Shown here one piece after another: positions 46,236 through 55,434 of a stretch of 64,000 nucleotides of DNA (the first letter of the stretch is position 1; each line of letters opens with the position of its first letter). The notes under the pieces are model-generated. The model ran no database searches, had not been told where the DNA came from, and was given only the letters and a program-made list of their open reading frames with translations. Where the stretch lies: NCBI GenBank assembly GCA_910586855.1, contig CAJUJH010000001.1:310001-374000 (forward strand), given 5' to 3'. The DNA comes from Candidatus Gastranaerophilales bacterium (GTDB lineage: Bacteria; Cyanobacteriota; Vampirovibrionia; Gastranaerophilales; Gastranaerophilaceae). The position numbers and the translations under genes are program-made.

Positions 46236-46263
46236 ATTATAACCTACTTTATGATTTTTTCAA
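46236..46263 (-). promoter_or_regulatory. Near-consensus sigma-70 promoter for the antisense RNA
   Basis: On the reverse strand TTGAAA (46263-46258), 16-base spacer, TATAAT (46241-46236). The -35 falls just outside the end of rfbD, so it cannot serve a gene other than the antisense unit or manC far downstream. Confidence 0.6.
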
Positions 46264-46273
46264 CCTGAAAAGG

Positions 46274-47092
46274 TTACTTATTCAATAAATACTTCTCCAA
46301 TGATTCTTCCCAATGAGGCAGCACATTTGAACTGTCTAAAACACTATATTTAGGGCGTTTTGCAGGGCGCGGAAAATCGCTTTTTTCAATTGAAGCTACA
46401 TCAATATTTCTCTTTTTTACTTCAAATATTTTCTTTGTAAAATCAGACCAGGTTGCTTCCCCTGATGATGCCAGATGGTATGTGCCAAACGGACGTTTTT
46501 CATTAATAATTTTAATAATTTCATTTGATAAATCTTTTGTCCATGTGGGGGCTAAAATCTGGTCATCTACAACACTTATGGAATTTGAGAGCATTGAAAA
46601 AGTTATCATCATATCGACATAATTCTTTCCGCCATGTCCAAAAAGTGTGCTTGTTCTTAAAATATAGTGCTTCTTTAATTTTCTGATTTCATCTTCACCC
46701 CTTAGTTTTGAAAGACCATAGATATTAACAGGATTGGTTTCATCAGTTGTTTTATAAGGGGTATTTTTGTTTCCATCAAAAACAGAATCAGAGCTTATAT
46801 AAATAATTGGTACATCAAGTTTTTTAGCTATCTGTGCCATATTTTTTGTTCCGAGATGATTTACATTCATTGCCTCTTTTTTTGAAACTTCAGCCTGGTC
46901 TATGTTTGTATAAGCAGCGAGGTGAATAATTAAATCAAGGCTTACTTTATCCATAATTTCTGTGGCAAGTTTTTTATTTGTTATATCAAAAATTTTGGAA
47001 TTAGTTGCCCAAAATTGATGTCCCTCTTCTTCCAACATAGGACATAATTCCTGTCCTAATAAGCCTGTGGCTCCTGTTACCATTATTCTCAT
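46274..47092 (-). CDS. rfbD: dTDP-4-dehydrorhamnose reductase
   Basis: A 272-residue extended SDR of the RmlD/RfbD type, final step to dTDP-rhamnose. GATGLLGQEL cofactor loop, LIIHLAAYTNIDQAE, YISSDSVFDG, YGLSKLRGE (Tyr-x3-Lys catalytic pair), PTWTKDLS. rmlA, B, C are not in the window. Related sugar reductases cannot be excluded. Confidence 0.88.
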   Translation of the reverse strand: MRIMVTGATGLLGQELCPMLEEEGHQFWATNSKIFDITNKKLATEIMDKVSLDLIIHLAAYTNIDQAEVSKKEAMNVNHLGTKNMAQIAKKLDVPIIYISSDSVFDGNKNTPYKTTDETNPVNIYGLSKLRGEDEIRKLKKHYILRTSTLFGHGGKNYVDMMITFSMLSNSISVVDDQILAPTWTKDLSNEIIKIINEKRPFGTYHLASSGEATWSDFTKKIFEVKKRNIDVASIEKSDFPRPAKRPKYSVLDSSNVLPHWEESLEKYLLNK

Positions 47093-47219
47093 AAATTGCC
47101 ATTCCTAAAAATTTATCGGGCAAATCTAAAAAATTCTTATTAAGGGGAAAGATTATCCATCTAAACTTGCCTTTTTGTTTAATAAATTTGTATCAAAAAA
47201 TTATGGTAAAATCAATACT

Positions 47220-49070
47220 ATGAAAAAAATACTTTACATAATAGTTATATTATTCTTTTTTGCTCTTCTTCTAAAGGGTTGCCTCAAGCAAGATATGGGC
47301 TATGATGACACCCCCAGGTTTTCGGATGCAAGACCGCTTGATGTAATAGAATATAATTTTGCCCCTTTTGAAACAAAAACAATAGATGGGGCTGATTATC
47401 TTGTTGCGCGAGGCGAGGTTGGTAAATTTGGCGGAGACTTTGTAACATCCACCATTGGTGAAGGACCAAAGACCTTTAATCCTTTTAATACAAATGATGC
47501 AACTTCAGCGCAGATGGCAGGATTAATGTATGACGGACTTTTATCCACAGATGCCTTCACGGGCGAAGTTACTCCAAGAATGGCAAAAAGAATAGAAATT
47601 CTTCCTGATAATTTAACCTATATTGTTGAATTAAGACACGGGCTAAAGTGGTCGGATGGTAAGGAAATAACAGCGGACGATGTTGTTTTTACTTATAATG
47701 ACATTGTTTTTGCAGGATACGGCGATACAAGCACCAGGGATATGTTGTATGTTGAAGGCAAACTCCCGACAGTTGAAAAACTTGATAAATATACAATAAA
47801 ATTTAAAACCCCTGTTCCTTTTGCACCATTCTTAAGAAACCTGTCAATGTCTATAGCTCCAAAACACATCTTCAAACCTGCAGTAGATAAGGGTAAAGAA
47901 TATTTCAGGAGTTTTTATTCTACAACAACAAAACCATCTGATTTTATTGTATCCGGCGCGTTTAAATTAAAAGAATATATCCCGGCTCAAAGAGTAGTGT
48001 ATGAGCGCAACCAGGATTATTATGTGATTGATAAAGAAGGAAATAAACTGCCATATCTTGACAGGTGGGTAATGCTTATTGTGGGCGATTTGAATAATGA
48101 CATTTTGAAATTTGAAGCAAAAGAAACTGATACAACTACAATTCCCGGGTCTATGGCATCAAGATACAGAGAGCTTGAGAAAAATTCTGATTATACCTTG
48201 TATAATTTAGGGCCTACAACAAACACTTCATTTATTATCTTTAATATGAACACAAGAAAAAACAAAAAAGGCGAATTTTATGTGGACCCTAAAAAACAAC
48301 TTTGGTTTAATGACGAAAACTTTAGAAAAGCTGTAGACTGGGCAATAGATAGAGACAGCCTCGTTTTAAATGTGTTATCCGGTGTAGGGCAGCCTCTTTA
48401 TACAGCAGAGAGTATTTCAAGTATTTTTATAAATGATGAAGTAGCTAAAGGGCACCCACAGGATATTGAATATGCTAAAGAGTTGCTTAAAAAATCAGGA
48501 TTTACGCTTAAAAACGGAGTCCTTTATGATAAACATGGTAATAAAGTTGAGTTTGAACTTTTAACAAACGCCGGAAATACCCAAAGAGAAGCAACAGGGG
48601 TAAGTATTAAAGAAGATTTATCAAAGCTTGGCATAAAAGTTAATTTTAAACCGATTGAATTTAATACCCTTGTAAACAGAATGACAAACACTCTTGATTA
48701 TGAAGCTGCAATAATGTCCTTAACGGGAAACCCTCTGGAACCTCATTCAGGGAATAATGTTTGGCATTCAAACGGTACATTACACCTTTTTAACCAGCGC
48801 TCAGATGATGATATGAAATCAACGGATAAAATCCTGCCGTTTGAAGCCGAATTGGACAAAATCTTTGATGAAGCAAAAATTCAAACTAATGTACAAAAAA
48901 GAAAAGAGTTGTATAATAGATATCAAAAGATAGTAGCGGATTATAATCCTGTTATCTATCTCTACAGTCCGGTTAATATAGTTGCAATCAGGAATAAATT
49001 TAAAAATATATACCCGACTCAGCTTGGGGGCACAGTTCATAATATTGAAGAAATTTATATAGATAAATAA
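47220..49070 (+). CDS. ABC-transporter substrate-binding protein, family 5 (oligopeptide type)
   Basis: A 616-residue extracytoplasmic solute-binding protein of the OppA/DppA family. Start set at ATG 47220, giving a signal peptide MKKILYIIVILFFFALLLKGC. The Cys suggests a lipoprotein, though Lys at -2 is unusual for a lipobox. Family segments: LMYDGLLSTDAFTGEVTPRM, LRHGLKWSDGKEITADDVVF, FRKAVDWAIDRDSLV. Other transporter parts here: only an ATPase at 49909 on the opposite strand. Confidence 0.9.
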   Translation: MKKILYIIVILFFFALLLKGCLKQDMGYDDTPRFSDARPLDVIEYNFAPFETKTIDGADYLVARGEVGKFGGDFVTSTIGEGPKTFNPFNTNDATSAQMAGLMYDGLLSTDAFTGEVTPRMAKRIEILPDNLTYIVELRHGLKWSDGKEITADDVVFTYNDIVFAGYGDTSTRDMLYVEGKLPTVEKLDKYTIKFKTPVPFAPFLRNLSMSIAPKHIFKPAVDKGKEYFRSFYSTTTKPSDFIVSGAFKLKEYIPAQRVVYERNQDYYVIDKEGNKLPYLDRWVMLIVGDLNNDILKFEAKETDTTTIPGSMASRYRELEKNSDYTLYNLGPTTNTSFIIFNMNTRKNKKGEFYVDPKKQLWFNDENFRKAVDWAIDRDSLVLNVLSGVGQPLYTAESISSIFINDEVAKGHPQDIEYAKELLKKSGFTLKNGVLYDKHGNKVEFELLTNAGNTQREATGVSIKEDLSKLGIKVNFKPIEFNTLVNRMTNTLDYEAAIMSLTGNPLEPHSGNNVWHSNGTLHLFNQRSDDDMKSTDKILPFEAELDKIFDEAKIQTNVQKRKELYNRYQKIVADYNPVIYLYSPVNIVAIRNKFKNIYPTQLGGTVHNIEEIYIDK

Positions 49071-49083
49071 GGGGAAGGATTTT

Positions 49084-49821
49084 ATGTTTGAAAAAGTCGC
49101 AAGAATACAGATTGTTGCTTTTGGCATTATATTAGGTTTAAGTTTAATATTTGCATTTGTTTTTGGTGCAAAACTGATATCAAATAATTTTTCTAACGAT
49201 GAAATAACGGTAACCGGTTCAGCAAGCGAAATTGTAACATCGGATTCCGGTGTTTGGAGATTTCAGGTTAAAACAGAAAGCCCATCGCGAGCAGAGGCTT
49301 ATAAGACTTTGTCAAATCAAAAACCTGTAGTTATTGATTTCTTAAAATCCAAAGGCATAAAAGATAATGAAATAGAATTTTTAGGCATAAATAATTATGC
49401 AAAATATAAAACCTCTCCTAATGGTTATTCAACACAGGAAATTTCGGGATATACTTATGAGCAGACTATAAAAATTAATTCAAAAGATGTTGAGTTAATT
49501 AAAGCGCTCCACCTTGAAATCCCGTCTTTAATCGAAAAAGGAATTGTAATAAATTCATTTGAACCCAATTACCTTTATTCAGGACTCTCTGATAAAAAAG
49601 CGGAATTATTGCAAAAAGCAACAGCTGATGCTAAATTTAGAGCAAAAGAAATGCTTCGTGCAACAGGAAACAGGGTTGGTAAAATCCGTTCAGTTAGAAT
49701 GGGTGTTTTCCAAATTACCCCGCCTGATTCAAATGAAGTTTCAGATTGGGGTATAAATGATACGACCTCAATTGAGAAAAAAGTCACTGCAGTATCAAAT
49801 GTGGTTTTTGGAATAAGATAA
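49084..49821 (+). CDS. SIMPL-domain (DUF541) exported protein
   Basis: A 245-residue protein: N-terminal TM/signal anchor (AFGIILGLSLIFAFVFGAKLI), then a SIMPL/DUF541 domain (ITVTGSASEIVTSDSGVWRF, GYTYEQTIKI, ATADAKFRAKEMLRATGNRVGKI). These periplasmic or outer-envelope proteins form oligomers of unclear role. ATG follows AAGGGGAAGGA; 13 bases after the binding protein, so cotranscribed. Confidence 0.88.
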   Translation: MFEKVARIQIVAFGIILGLSLIFAFVFGAKLISNNFSNDEITVTGSASEIVTSDSGVWRFQVKTESPSRAEAYKTLSNQKPVVIDFLKSKGIKDNEIEFLGINNYAKYKTSPNGYSTQEISGYTYEQTIKINSKDVELIKALHLEIPSLIEKGIVINSFEPNYLYSGLSDKKAELLQKATADAKFRAKEMLRATGNRVGKIRSVRMGVFQITPPDSNEVSDWGINDTTSIEKKVTAVSNVVFGIR

Positions 49822-49870
49822 TCCTAATTCTTGAGAAAACCTGCTGATACAGATTAAAAACTTTAAACTT

Positions 49871-49903
49871 AAAGACCGGCTTTACTGTTTTGCCGGTCTT
49901 TTG
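49871..49903. terminator. Bidirectional intrinsic terminator
   Basis: AAAGACCGGC pairs with GCCGGTCTTT, T runs on both sides. It serves the SIMPL gene and the convergent ATPase gene. Confidence 0.85.
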
Positions 49904-49908
49904 ATATT

Positions 49909-50712
49909 TTAAACAATTTCTGGGATTGAATTTAATAAAAGTTTTGTATATTTATGCTTTGGGTTATTAAATATTTCTTCTGTAGTGCCTGTTTCAACAA
50001 TCTCACCTCTATACATTATGGCAATTTTTGTGCAAAGGTATTTTACAACATTTAAATCATGGGATATAAAAAGATAAGTAAGATTAAATCTTTCTTTTAA
50101 ATTTATTAAAAGATTTATAATCTGTGCTTGAATGCTTACATCAAGCGCTGATATGGGTTCATCTGCTACAACAAACTCAGGCTTTAAAATAAGAGCTCTC
50201 GCAATTGCAATCCTTTGCCTTTGTCCTCCGGAAAATTCATGCGGGTACCTTTCAAGGTCATCGGCATTCAGCCCGGTAAGTTTTACTATATTATTAAGCA
50301 TTACAATCCGGCGTTTTTTATTTTGGACATTATGGACAATCAAAGGTTCTGTTAAGATTTCTTTAATTTTCATTTTTGGATTTAAACTTGAATAAGGGTT
50401 TTGAAAAATAAGTCCTGTTTTTTCTCTAAAAGCTTTGGTTTCAGTTTTGGTAAAATCTTTGATATTTTTGCTATCATATAAAATTTCACCCTCATTTACA
50501 TCTAAAAGTTTTAAAATGCAGTTTCCAAGTGTAGATTTTCCACTGCCTGATTCTCCCACAAGTCCTACGATTTCACCCCTTTTGATTTCAAGACTGACAT
50601 TTTTTAGAGCATGTACTGCTTCCTGTTTTGGGGCTAAAAAGGTATTTTTTGTTTCAAATATTTTTGAAACATTTTTTATCTCAATTAAATTTTCCTGCAT
50701 TAAATTTTCCAT
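49909..50712 (-). CDS. Oligopeptide ABC transporter ATPase, OppF type
   Basis: A 267-residue ATP-binding subunit. Walker A GESGSGKST, Q-loop FQNPYSSLNP, signature FSGGQRQRIAIARAL, Walker B FVVADEP, and the oligopeptide-type C-terminus NNPKHKYTKLLLNSIP. ATG at 50712 or 50700, neither with a strong ribosome site. The matching OppD and permeases are not in the window; pairing with the binding protein at 47.2 kb is plausible. Confidence 0.9.
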   Translation of the reverse strand: MENLMQENLIEIKNVSKIFETKNTFLAPKQEAVHALKNVSLEIKRGEIVGLVGESGSGKSTLGNCILKLLDVNEGEILYDSKNIKDFTKTETKAFREKTGLIFQNPYSSLNPKMKIKEILTEPLIVHNVQNKKRRIVMLNNIVKLTGLNADDLERYPHEFSGGQRQRIAIARALILKPEFVVADEPISALDVSIQAQIINLLINLKERFNLTYLFISHDLNVVKYLCTKIAIMYRGEIVETGTTEEIFNNPKHKYTKLLLNSIPEIV

Positions 50713-50795
50713 TATCTTTTGTTTATAGCATATAAATTTGCCTTTTTCTATATACAGATGTGGTAAATTATAAAATTAATCTGATATCTTTTTTA

Positions 50796-50804
50796 TGCTA
50801 TAAT
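50796..50804 (+). promoter_or_regulatory. Extended -10 promoter element
   Basis: TGCTATAAT, an extended -10 (TGn plus TATAAT), 76 bases before the PQ-loop gene. No good -35 needed for this class. Confidence 0.5.
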
Positions 50805-50879
50805 CTTGACGGACAAAAGTTTACAAGGCAGGTGTAAAAATCTTATAAATTTTGCAAAGGATAAGCAAAGGAGGAATTT

Positions 50880-51167
50880 ATGAGTATATTTGAAGCAATA
50901 ATGATGTTGTGCTTTGGTGCAAGCTGGCCGTTTCAGGTTGCAAAAACATATAAAACAAAAAATGTTGAAGGCAAAAGCATTTTGTTTCTCTGGCTTGTAA
51001 TGATAGGCTATATTTCAGGCATGGTTCATAAGATTTTAAATAACTATGACTGGGTAATATATCTTTATGCTTTAAATCTTCTTTTGGTTGCCACTGATAC
51101 TTTTTTCTACTATAGATATAAAAAACCGGCTTTATCCAAAAACTTAACCTTTAAAAATATTGATTAA
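50880..51167 (+). CDS. PQ-loop / SemiSWEET-like membrane protein
   Basis: A 95-residue protein with three hydrophobic segments. ASWPFQVAKTYKTKNVEGKS is the PQ-loop pattern (here Pro-Phe in place of Pro-Gln), as in bacterial SemiSWEET half-transporters that move small sugars. ATG follows GGAGG. Substrate not determinable. Confidence 0.75.
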   Translation: MSIFEAIMMLCFGASWPFQVAKTYKTKNVEGKSILFLWLVMIGYISGMVHKILNNYDWVIYLYALNLLLVATDTFFYYRYKKPALSKNLTFKNID

Positions 51168-51211
51168 TTTTTTTAATTAAATATTTTATGTCATAAATAA
51201 AGAAAATATAT

Positions 51212-51400
51212 TTGCCGCCGGGTAAACATCTTTTAAATATTCCATTAGGTACAGCCTATGCTGTTTGGACGGGAATAGGTACAATTGGTACGGTGGTTCT
51301 GGGTGCTGTCTTGTTTAGGGAACCGGTAACATTAATGCGTATAGCTTGTATTTTACTTATTATTACAGGTATTACAGGCTTAAAATTACTTTCTGTATAG
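51212..51400 (+). pseudogene. C-terminal remnant of an SMR-family drug efflux gene
   Basis: The frame encodes IPLGTAYAVWTGIGTIG and VVLGAVLFREPVTLMRIA, the third and fourth TM segments of small multidrug resistance proteins (EmrE/SugE/QacE). The first ~45 residues, including the essential Glu14 segment of TM1, are missing; only an AT-rich gap lies upstream. A TTG start would give 62 residues, too short for function alone. Treated as a 5'-truncated relic. Confidence 0.75.
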
Positions 51401-51413
51401 GAGGCTTTGTTTT

Positions 51414-52079
51414 ATGGATTATAAATTTATACAAGAAAACGGAAAAAATATTTTAAAACTCAATATTTTATCAAAGAAAATCTGCACCTATGATTGTATA
51501 TTCTGCCCTATAGGCAGAGGCATCAGAACCGATGAAATTCAACAATTTAACAATACATATGATATTATTCAAAAACTTGAAACCATAATGGATAATAACA
51601 TTGTTGATTTAATTTTTATTAATTCAGCAGGTGAAGCCTTGCTGCATAGTGGAATCAAAGAAATAATCAAATTTTTAAAAAGTAAAAATACAAAAGTAAG
51701 ACTTTTATCAAACGGGTATATTTTGAATAGATATAAAGAAATTGCAAATCTTTGTGATGAAATTGTAGGCGAAATAAAAACGGTAAAAGATATTGATTTT
51801 CAAAAATTCCAACGCCCTGTTGAGAATTATTCAATTGATAGATTAATACAAAATATGGCTGAGTTTAATAAACAATACAAAGGAAAATTTATTTTAAATA
51901 TTACAATTTTAAATACACTTAATAATGATGAAGAATCACTAAATAAGATAAGAAATGCAATTAATAAAATTAAACCGGATAAAGTAATTATTGAAAAAGA
52001 GGAAGACAAAAGGTTTACAAAAAAATACGGAATTGAAAAAAGTGAGTTAGATATTATTTCTAAAAAACTTTTAACCTAA
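51414..52079 (+). CDS. Radical SAM protein, unknown substrate
   Basis: A 221-residue compact radical SAM protein. The cluster motif CTYDCIFCPIGRG (C-x3-C-x2-C) is followed by FINSAGEALLHSGI and VRLLSNGYILNRY, resembling the wyosine/archaeal-type radical SAM group (CxxxCxxCPxG). No auxiliary-cluster Cys later in the chain. ATG follows AGGAGG (13 bases after the SMR relic). Its 3' end overlaps the convergent gene by nine bases. Confidence 0.8.
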   Translation: MDYKFIQENGKNILKLNILSKKICTYDCIFCPIGRGIRTDEIQQFNNTYDIIQKLETIMDNNIVDLIFINSAGEALLHSGIKEIIKFLKSKNTKVRLLSNGYILNRYKEIANLCDEIVGEIKTVKDIDFQKFQRPVENYSIDRLIQNMAEFNKQYKGKFILNITILNTLNNDEESLNKIRNAINKIKPDKVIIEKEEDKRFTKKYGIEKSELDIISKKLLT

Positions 52080-53009
52080 AAGCATTTCCATTAAAACATC
52101 AGGAAATTCTTCCACAAGAATTTGTGCAAACACTTCAGGGTCAATCTGTGTTGCAACAACCTGTATTAATTCAGGCGGTAATTCTTCAATCATAGGCGTT
52201 AAAAATTCTGGGTCTAAAATCGGCATAGTTTTTAGAATTTTATCTTTATCCATCAACATAAATGGTCTTGATATATCTTCATTTTCAAATTCTAAAATAT
52301 ATTCCGGATTAATTTCAACAAGCCCTGCGATTAGCTCCATCTTATCTTTTCTGTCAAAATTCATTAAAAATTCAAGAAATTTATCAGGGTTCATCTCATC
52401 AATCATTGTAAGATAATCGCCCCTATCCTTTTTTTGCATAGAGATTCCAAACTGCTTCATCATAATATTTCTGAATTTATCATCATCAAGCTGCTCAAAA
52501 TATTTCATAACATCTTTTTTCTCAAGTTTGTCACTTTTTAAAAACTGGTTCATCTTGTCATCTTCCATTAAATCCAAGATGTCCATTATTCCAAAATGTT
52601 GGAAAACAAGAGTGGCAACTTGTTCTGCCGGCAGTTTATTTATTAAATCTTCAAGTTTTTCACTTGTAAAATATTGAAGCCCCCAGGCAAGCTGTTCAGA
52701 GCTTAAATAGGGTAAAATCTTAGCTAAATCTCTTTCATTTAAATTCTTTAAAATCAAATATCTGTTTTTTGGACTTTGCAGCTGCAAAATTTTTGCAACC
52801 TTTGAAGGCTTATTCATTAGCTTCATAAACTCTTCTTTATCAAGAGTTACAGCGCCCGCCATAGTTTCAAGAGTTATGATGCTTTCAGGGTCACGCGCAG
52901 CATACTGGTTTATCCTTTTTGTGGATAATTCGTAATAATATGAAAGATATGCTAAATCCAGATTTAACTCTATCACTTGATTAATACCTTCATGTTTTAT
53001 AAGACACAC
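52071..53009 (-). CDS. MgtE-N-like helical repeat protein
   Basis: A 312-residue protein with no membrane segment. Residues ~80-310 consist of short helical hairpins such as LAKILPYLSSEQLAWGLQYF, LEDLINKLPAEQVATLVFQH and LTPMIEELPPELIQVVATQI. These resemble the superhelical N-terminal domain of MgtE magnesium channels and FliG. The channel domain is absent, so a free-standing scaffold or sensor is more likely. Convergent with the radical SAM gene. Confidence 0.7.
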   Translation of the reverse strand: MCLIKHEGINQVIELNLDLAYLSYYYELSTKRINQYAARDPESIITLETMAGAVTLDKEEFMKLMNKPSKVAKILQLQSPKNRYLILKNLNERDLAKILPYLSSEQLAWGLQYFTSEKLEDLINKLPAEQVATLVFQHFGIMDILDLMEDDKMNQFLKSDKLEKKDVMKYFEQLDDDKFRNIMMKQFGISMQKKDRGDYLTMIDEMNPDKFLEFLMNFDRKDKMELIAGLVEINPEYILEFENEDISRPFMLMDKDKILKTMPILDPEFLTPMIEELPPELIQVVATQIDPEVFAQILVEEFPDVLMEMLLG

Positions 53010-53081
53010 TAGTGCCCTTATAATATAATAAAAACTTTATCTGGGTGGAAATTTAAACTTAGAAGGATATTGTTACAAAAA

Positions 53082-54152
53082 TTAAACTTGATTAAATTCA
53101 ACTTGTCCTACAACAAAACGACTTTTTTCTAAAATCCTATCAATTGAATAGCATATTTGTTCCATAATTGAAAGATAATTTGCCAAATCTTCATCTAGAA
53201 AGAGTATAGCTTGATTTAAAGAGCGTTGCATTCCTAAATTTCTTAAAGATGAATCTTTCATTCCCTTGACTGATAAACTGGATTCAACAATCATATTTCT
53301 GGTATTTTTTAAGGATTCCAAGAATGCTATTAAATCGTTAGTATTTTGAAGGGTATATTTGCTTTCAAGTAGCCCTAAAATATCCTTTTCTATTTGGTTC
53401 CATAAATCAGTATAATTTTTATTATACTCCCGTAAATTACTGTCAAATGTTCCCATATAGTTTGCAACTTTTTTAGCTTCTTTTCTAACAAGTGAAGCTG
53501 ACCCGCTCCTGTTTGCACTTCTTATTCTTTCTGTACTTTGTTCTATTCCACTATTCATCGCCTGTATGTCGTTTGCCATTTGATTTATATAATCTGTCAT
53601 ATGGTTCATATTTTCTTCAATTTCTGCTATAAAATCTAAAAAACCCTTTTCGAAATCTTTCTGAAGAGTTGTAGTTTGATTGTTTGTCTGAATTGAATCT
53701 ATTAATTTTTTTTCATTTTTTGTACTTAAGAAATCGATTACAGGGTTGCTATATATAATTTTTCCTGATATTGCTCCAAGTAAATATTTTTGTAGCGTTT
53801 CAACAAGTTCTTCAAATTTTACAAAATGTGTGCTATATTCTTTTGCACGATAACTTTTTAAATCAAAAGGCAATGAAGAGATATCTTGTGTAATAATAAT
53901 AACCTTTTTATTTAAGGTATGTGCAACGCCCAGTTCATAAAAAACATTTGCATTTAGTCCTGTTAAATCTGCAATTACAATATCCGCTTCATATATTGCC
54001 TGTATTATATCTTTTAAAATATTTTGTTGATTGTCTTCATCTCCTGCATGGGAAAAAATAAAATCTTCTTCAAATTTACGTTTCAGCATTTCATATACTT
54101 CAAAGAATTTATCTTCAAACGGCATTATCATAAATACTTTTTTCTTACCCAC
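53082..54152 (-). CDS. Nucleoside-deoxyribosyltransferase/TIR-like fold with helical C-terminus
   Basis: A 356-residue protein. The N-terminal ~125 residues (VFMIMPFEDKFFEVYEMLK, IIQAIYEADIVIADLTGLN, NVFYELGVAHTLNKKVIIIT) belong to the nucleoside 2-deoxyribosyltransferase-like/TIR-related fold, found on NAD- or nucleotide-handling proteins and on several anti-phage effectors. The following ~200 residues are long helices (HMTDYINQMANDIQAM..) with possible coiled coil. No partner cyclase or sensor is adjacent. Role in defence or nucleotide turnover is inference only. ATG follows AAGGAGG. Confidence 0.7.
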   Translation of the reverse strand: MGKKKVFMIMPFEDKFFEVYEMLKRKFEEDFIFSHAGDEDNQQNILKDIIQAIYEADIVIADLTGLNANVFYELGVAHTLNKKVIIITQDISSLPFDLKSYRAKEYSTHFVKFEELVETLQKYLLGAISGKIIYSNPVIDFLSTKNEKKLIDSIQTNNQTTTLQKDFEKGFLDFIAEIEENMNHMTDYINQMANDIQAMNSGIEQSTERIRSANRSGSASLVRKEAKKVANYMGTFDSNLREYNKNYTDLWNQIEKDILGLLESKYTLQNTNDLIAFLESLKNTRNMIVESSLSVKGMKDSSLRNLGMQRSLNQAILFLDEDLANYLSIMEQICYSIDRILEKSRFVVGQVEFNQV

Positions 54153-54245
54153 TTAATTTACCTCCTTTTTGACCCCTAATTTAAATGATTGTAAAAATTA
54201 TAGCATTTATTAAATACTTAATGAAGCACAAATTAAAATATTTAA

Positions 54246-54273
54246 AAACCCTCCCATATTTTTGGGAGGGTTT
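54246..54273 (-). terminator. Intrinsic terminator
   Basis: AAACCCTCCCA pairs perfectly with TGGGAGGGTTT and is followed by TTTAAATA on the reverse strand; closes the gene at 54292. Confidence 0.85.
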
Positions 54274-54291
54274 AAATTAAATCTATTCGGT

Positions 54292-55434
54292 TTATGCACC
54301 AAGGGTGGCTTTAAAGGCGCTCATAACCGAGCTGCCGTCTTTTTGGAGGTCTGCAAGAATTTCTGCTCTTTTTGTATTATATTGTTTGCCGATTGGGGTA
54401 GAAACGTCAGTTAGAGCTTTTTTGGCTGCGGTAATTGAACCCTCGCCAGTACCCCTTAGAGCTGCCATCTGTGTGTTTAATGGCTTCAAGGCATTTTCTG
54501 CTTCTTGTTTCAATTTATTCAATTGTGTTATTGTTTCTGTTTGATTACCTGCTTTCTTAGCTTCCTTAAGTGCACTGTTTATATCTGCAAGTTTTTGTTC
54601 GCTTTGTATAATTTGCTGCGATAATGAAGCCTCTTTTGCTGTAAGGGTGCTCAATTTACCCTTAAGTTCTTTTGCTTCGCTCAAGGCTTTAGTATACGCT
54701 TCATCTCCCTGTAGAGCTTGTTTTGCCATTAAGCTTGCTGTTGTGCTGTCTGCTGATTGAGCATTTATATTTGAAATATTATTAAATCTTTTTTGTAATT
54801 CACTTATATCTTGACCTGCCTTTTTACCGTCAGCCATTTTCTTTATTAATGCTTGGGGGTTTTCGGCATCCGTAATCTTTAACGTTAAATCGTCAAGTTG
54901 TTTTTGTATTGCTTTGGCTTCTTCACCGGTTGCCTTAGTAATTTTTTCTGTAAGTTCTGTCTGCTGCTTTTTTAAGCCTTCAAGCGTTTCTCTTGCGCCT
55001 ACACTATTTTTAGCAGCTTCTTGAACATTTGAACTTGAAACTTTTTTGATAACTGCTCCTGCTGCATCATCTGCTTTATCTGCTATTGCTTTATATGATT
55101 CGCGTCCTGCTTTTGTAAATATTGATTTTAAGCCTGTTGTAATGTTGTTTACAAGTCCCTTGCTTGCTTCACCGTTTAATTTCTTGCCTCTTGAGGCTGC
55201 AACTGCACCTACAATAAGTGTTGCAGCTGCTGCAACAAGACCAACTTTAGCGCCTGTACTCATGCCTTCTTTTTTCTCTTGAGTTTGGTAATTTCCTGAA
55301 AAAGAAACTGTATCATAAGCTGGTTGGGAGAGCAAACTTGATTGCACTTGGCTTGTATAACCTGGTGCCGTTGTTGGCAGTGCTTTTTGCGTATAGTTGT
55401 TTACTCCCGTTCCTAAATTAACGTTCATCCCCAT
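54292..55434 (-). CDS. Tagged single-pass coiled-coil protein A
   Basis: A 380-residue protein. Disordered leader with tag YDTVSFSGNYQ (Phe45-Gly47), basic patch (QEKKEGMSTGAK), one hydrophobic segment (VGLVAAAATLIVGAVAA, ~64-80), then SRGKK and a ~280-residue Lys/Glu/Ala coiled coil (LEGLKKQQTELTEKITKATG). Ends LKDG-type linker and SSVMSAFKATLGA. AGGAG nine bases before ATG; own terminator. Shares its plan with the next two genes. Function unknown; membrane side not determined. Confidence 0.72.
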   Translation of the reverse strand: MGMNVNLGTGVNNYTQKALPTTAPGYTSQVQSSLLSQPAYDTVSFSGNYQTQEKKEGMSTGAKVGLVAAAATLIVGAVAASRGKKLNGEASKGLVNNITTGLKSIFTKAGRESYKAIADKADDAAGAVIKKVSSSNVQEAAKNSVGARETLEGLKKQQTELTEKITKATGEEAKAIQKQLDDLTLKITDAENPQALIKKMADGKKAGQDISELQKRFNNISNINAQSADSTTASLMAKQALQGDEAYTKALSEAKELKGKLSTLTAKEASLSQQIIQSEQKLADINSALKEAKKAGNQTETITQLNKLKQEAENALKPLNTQMAALRGTGEGSITAAKKALTDVSTPIGKQYNTKRAEILADLQKDGSSVMSAFKATLGA

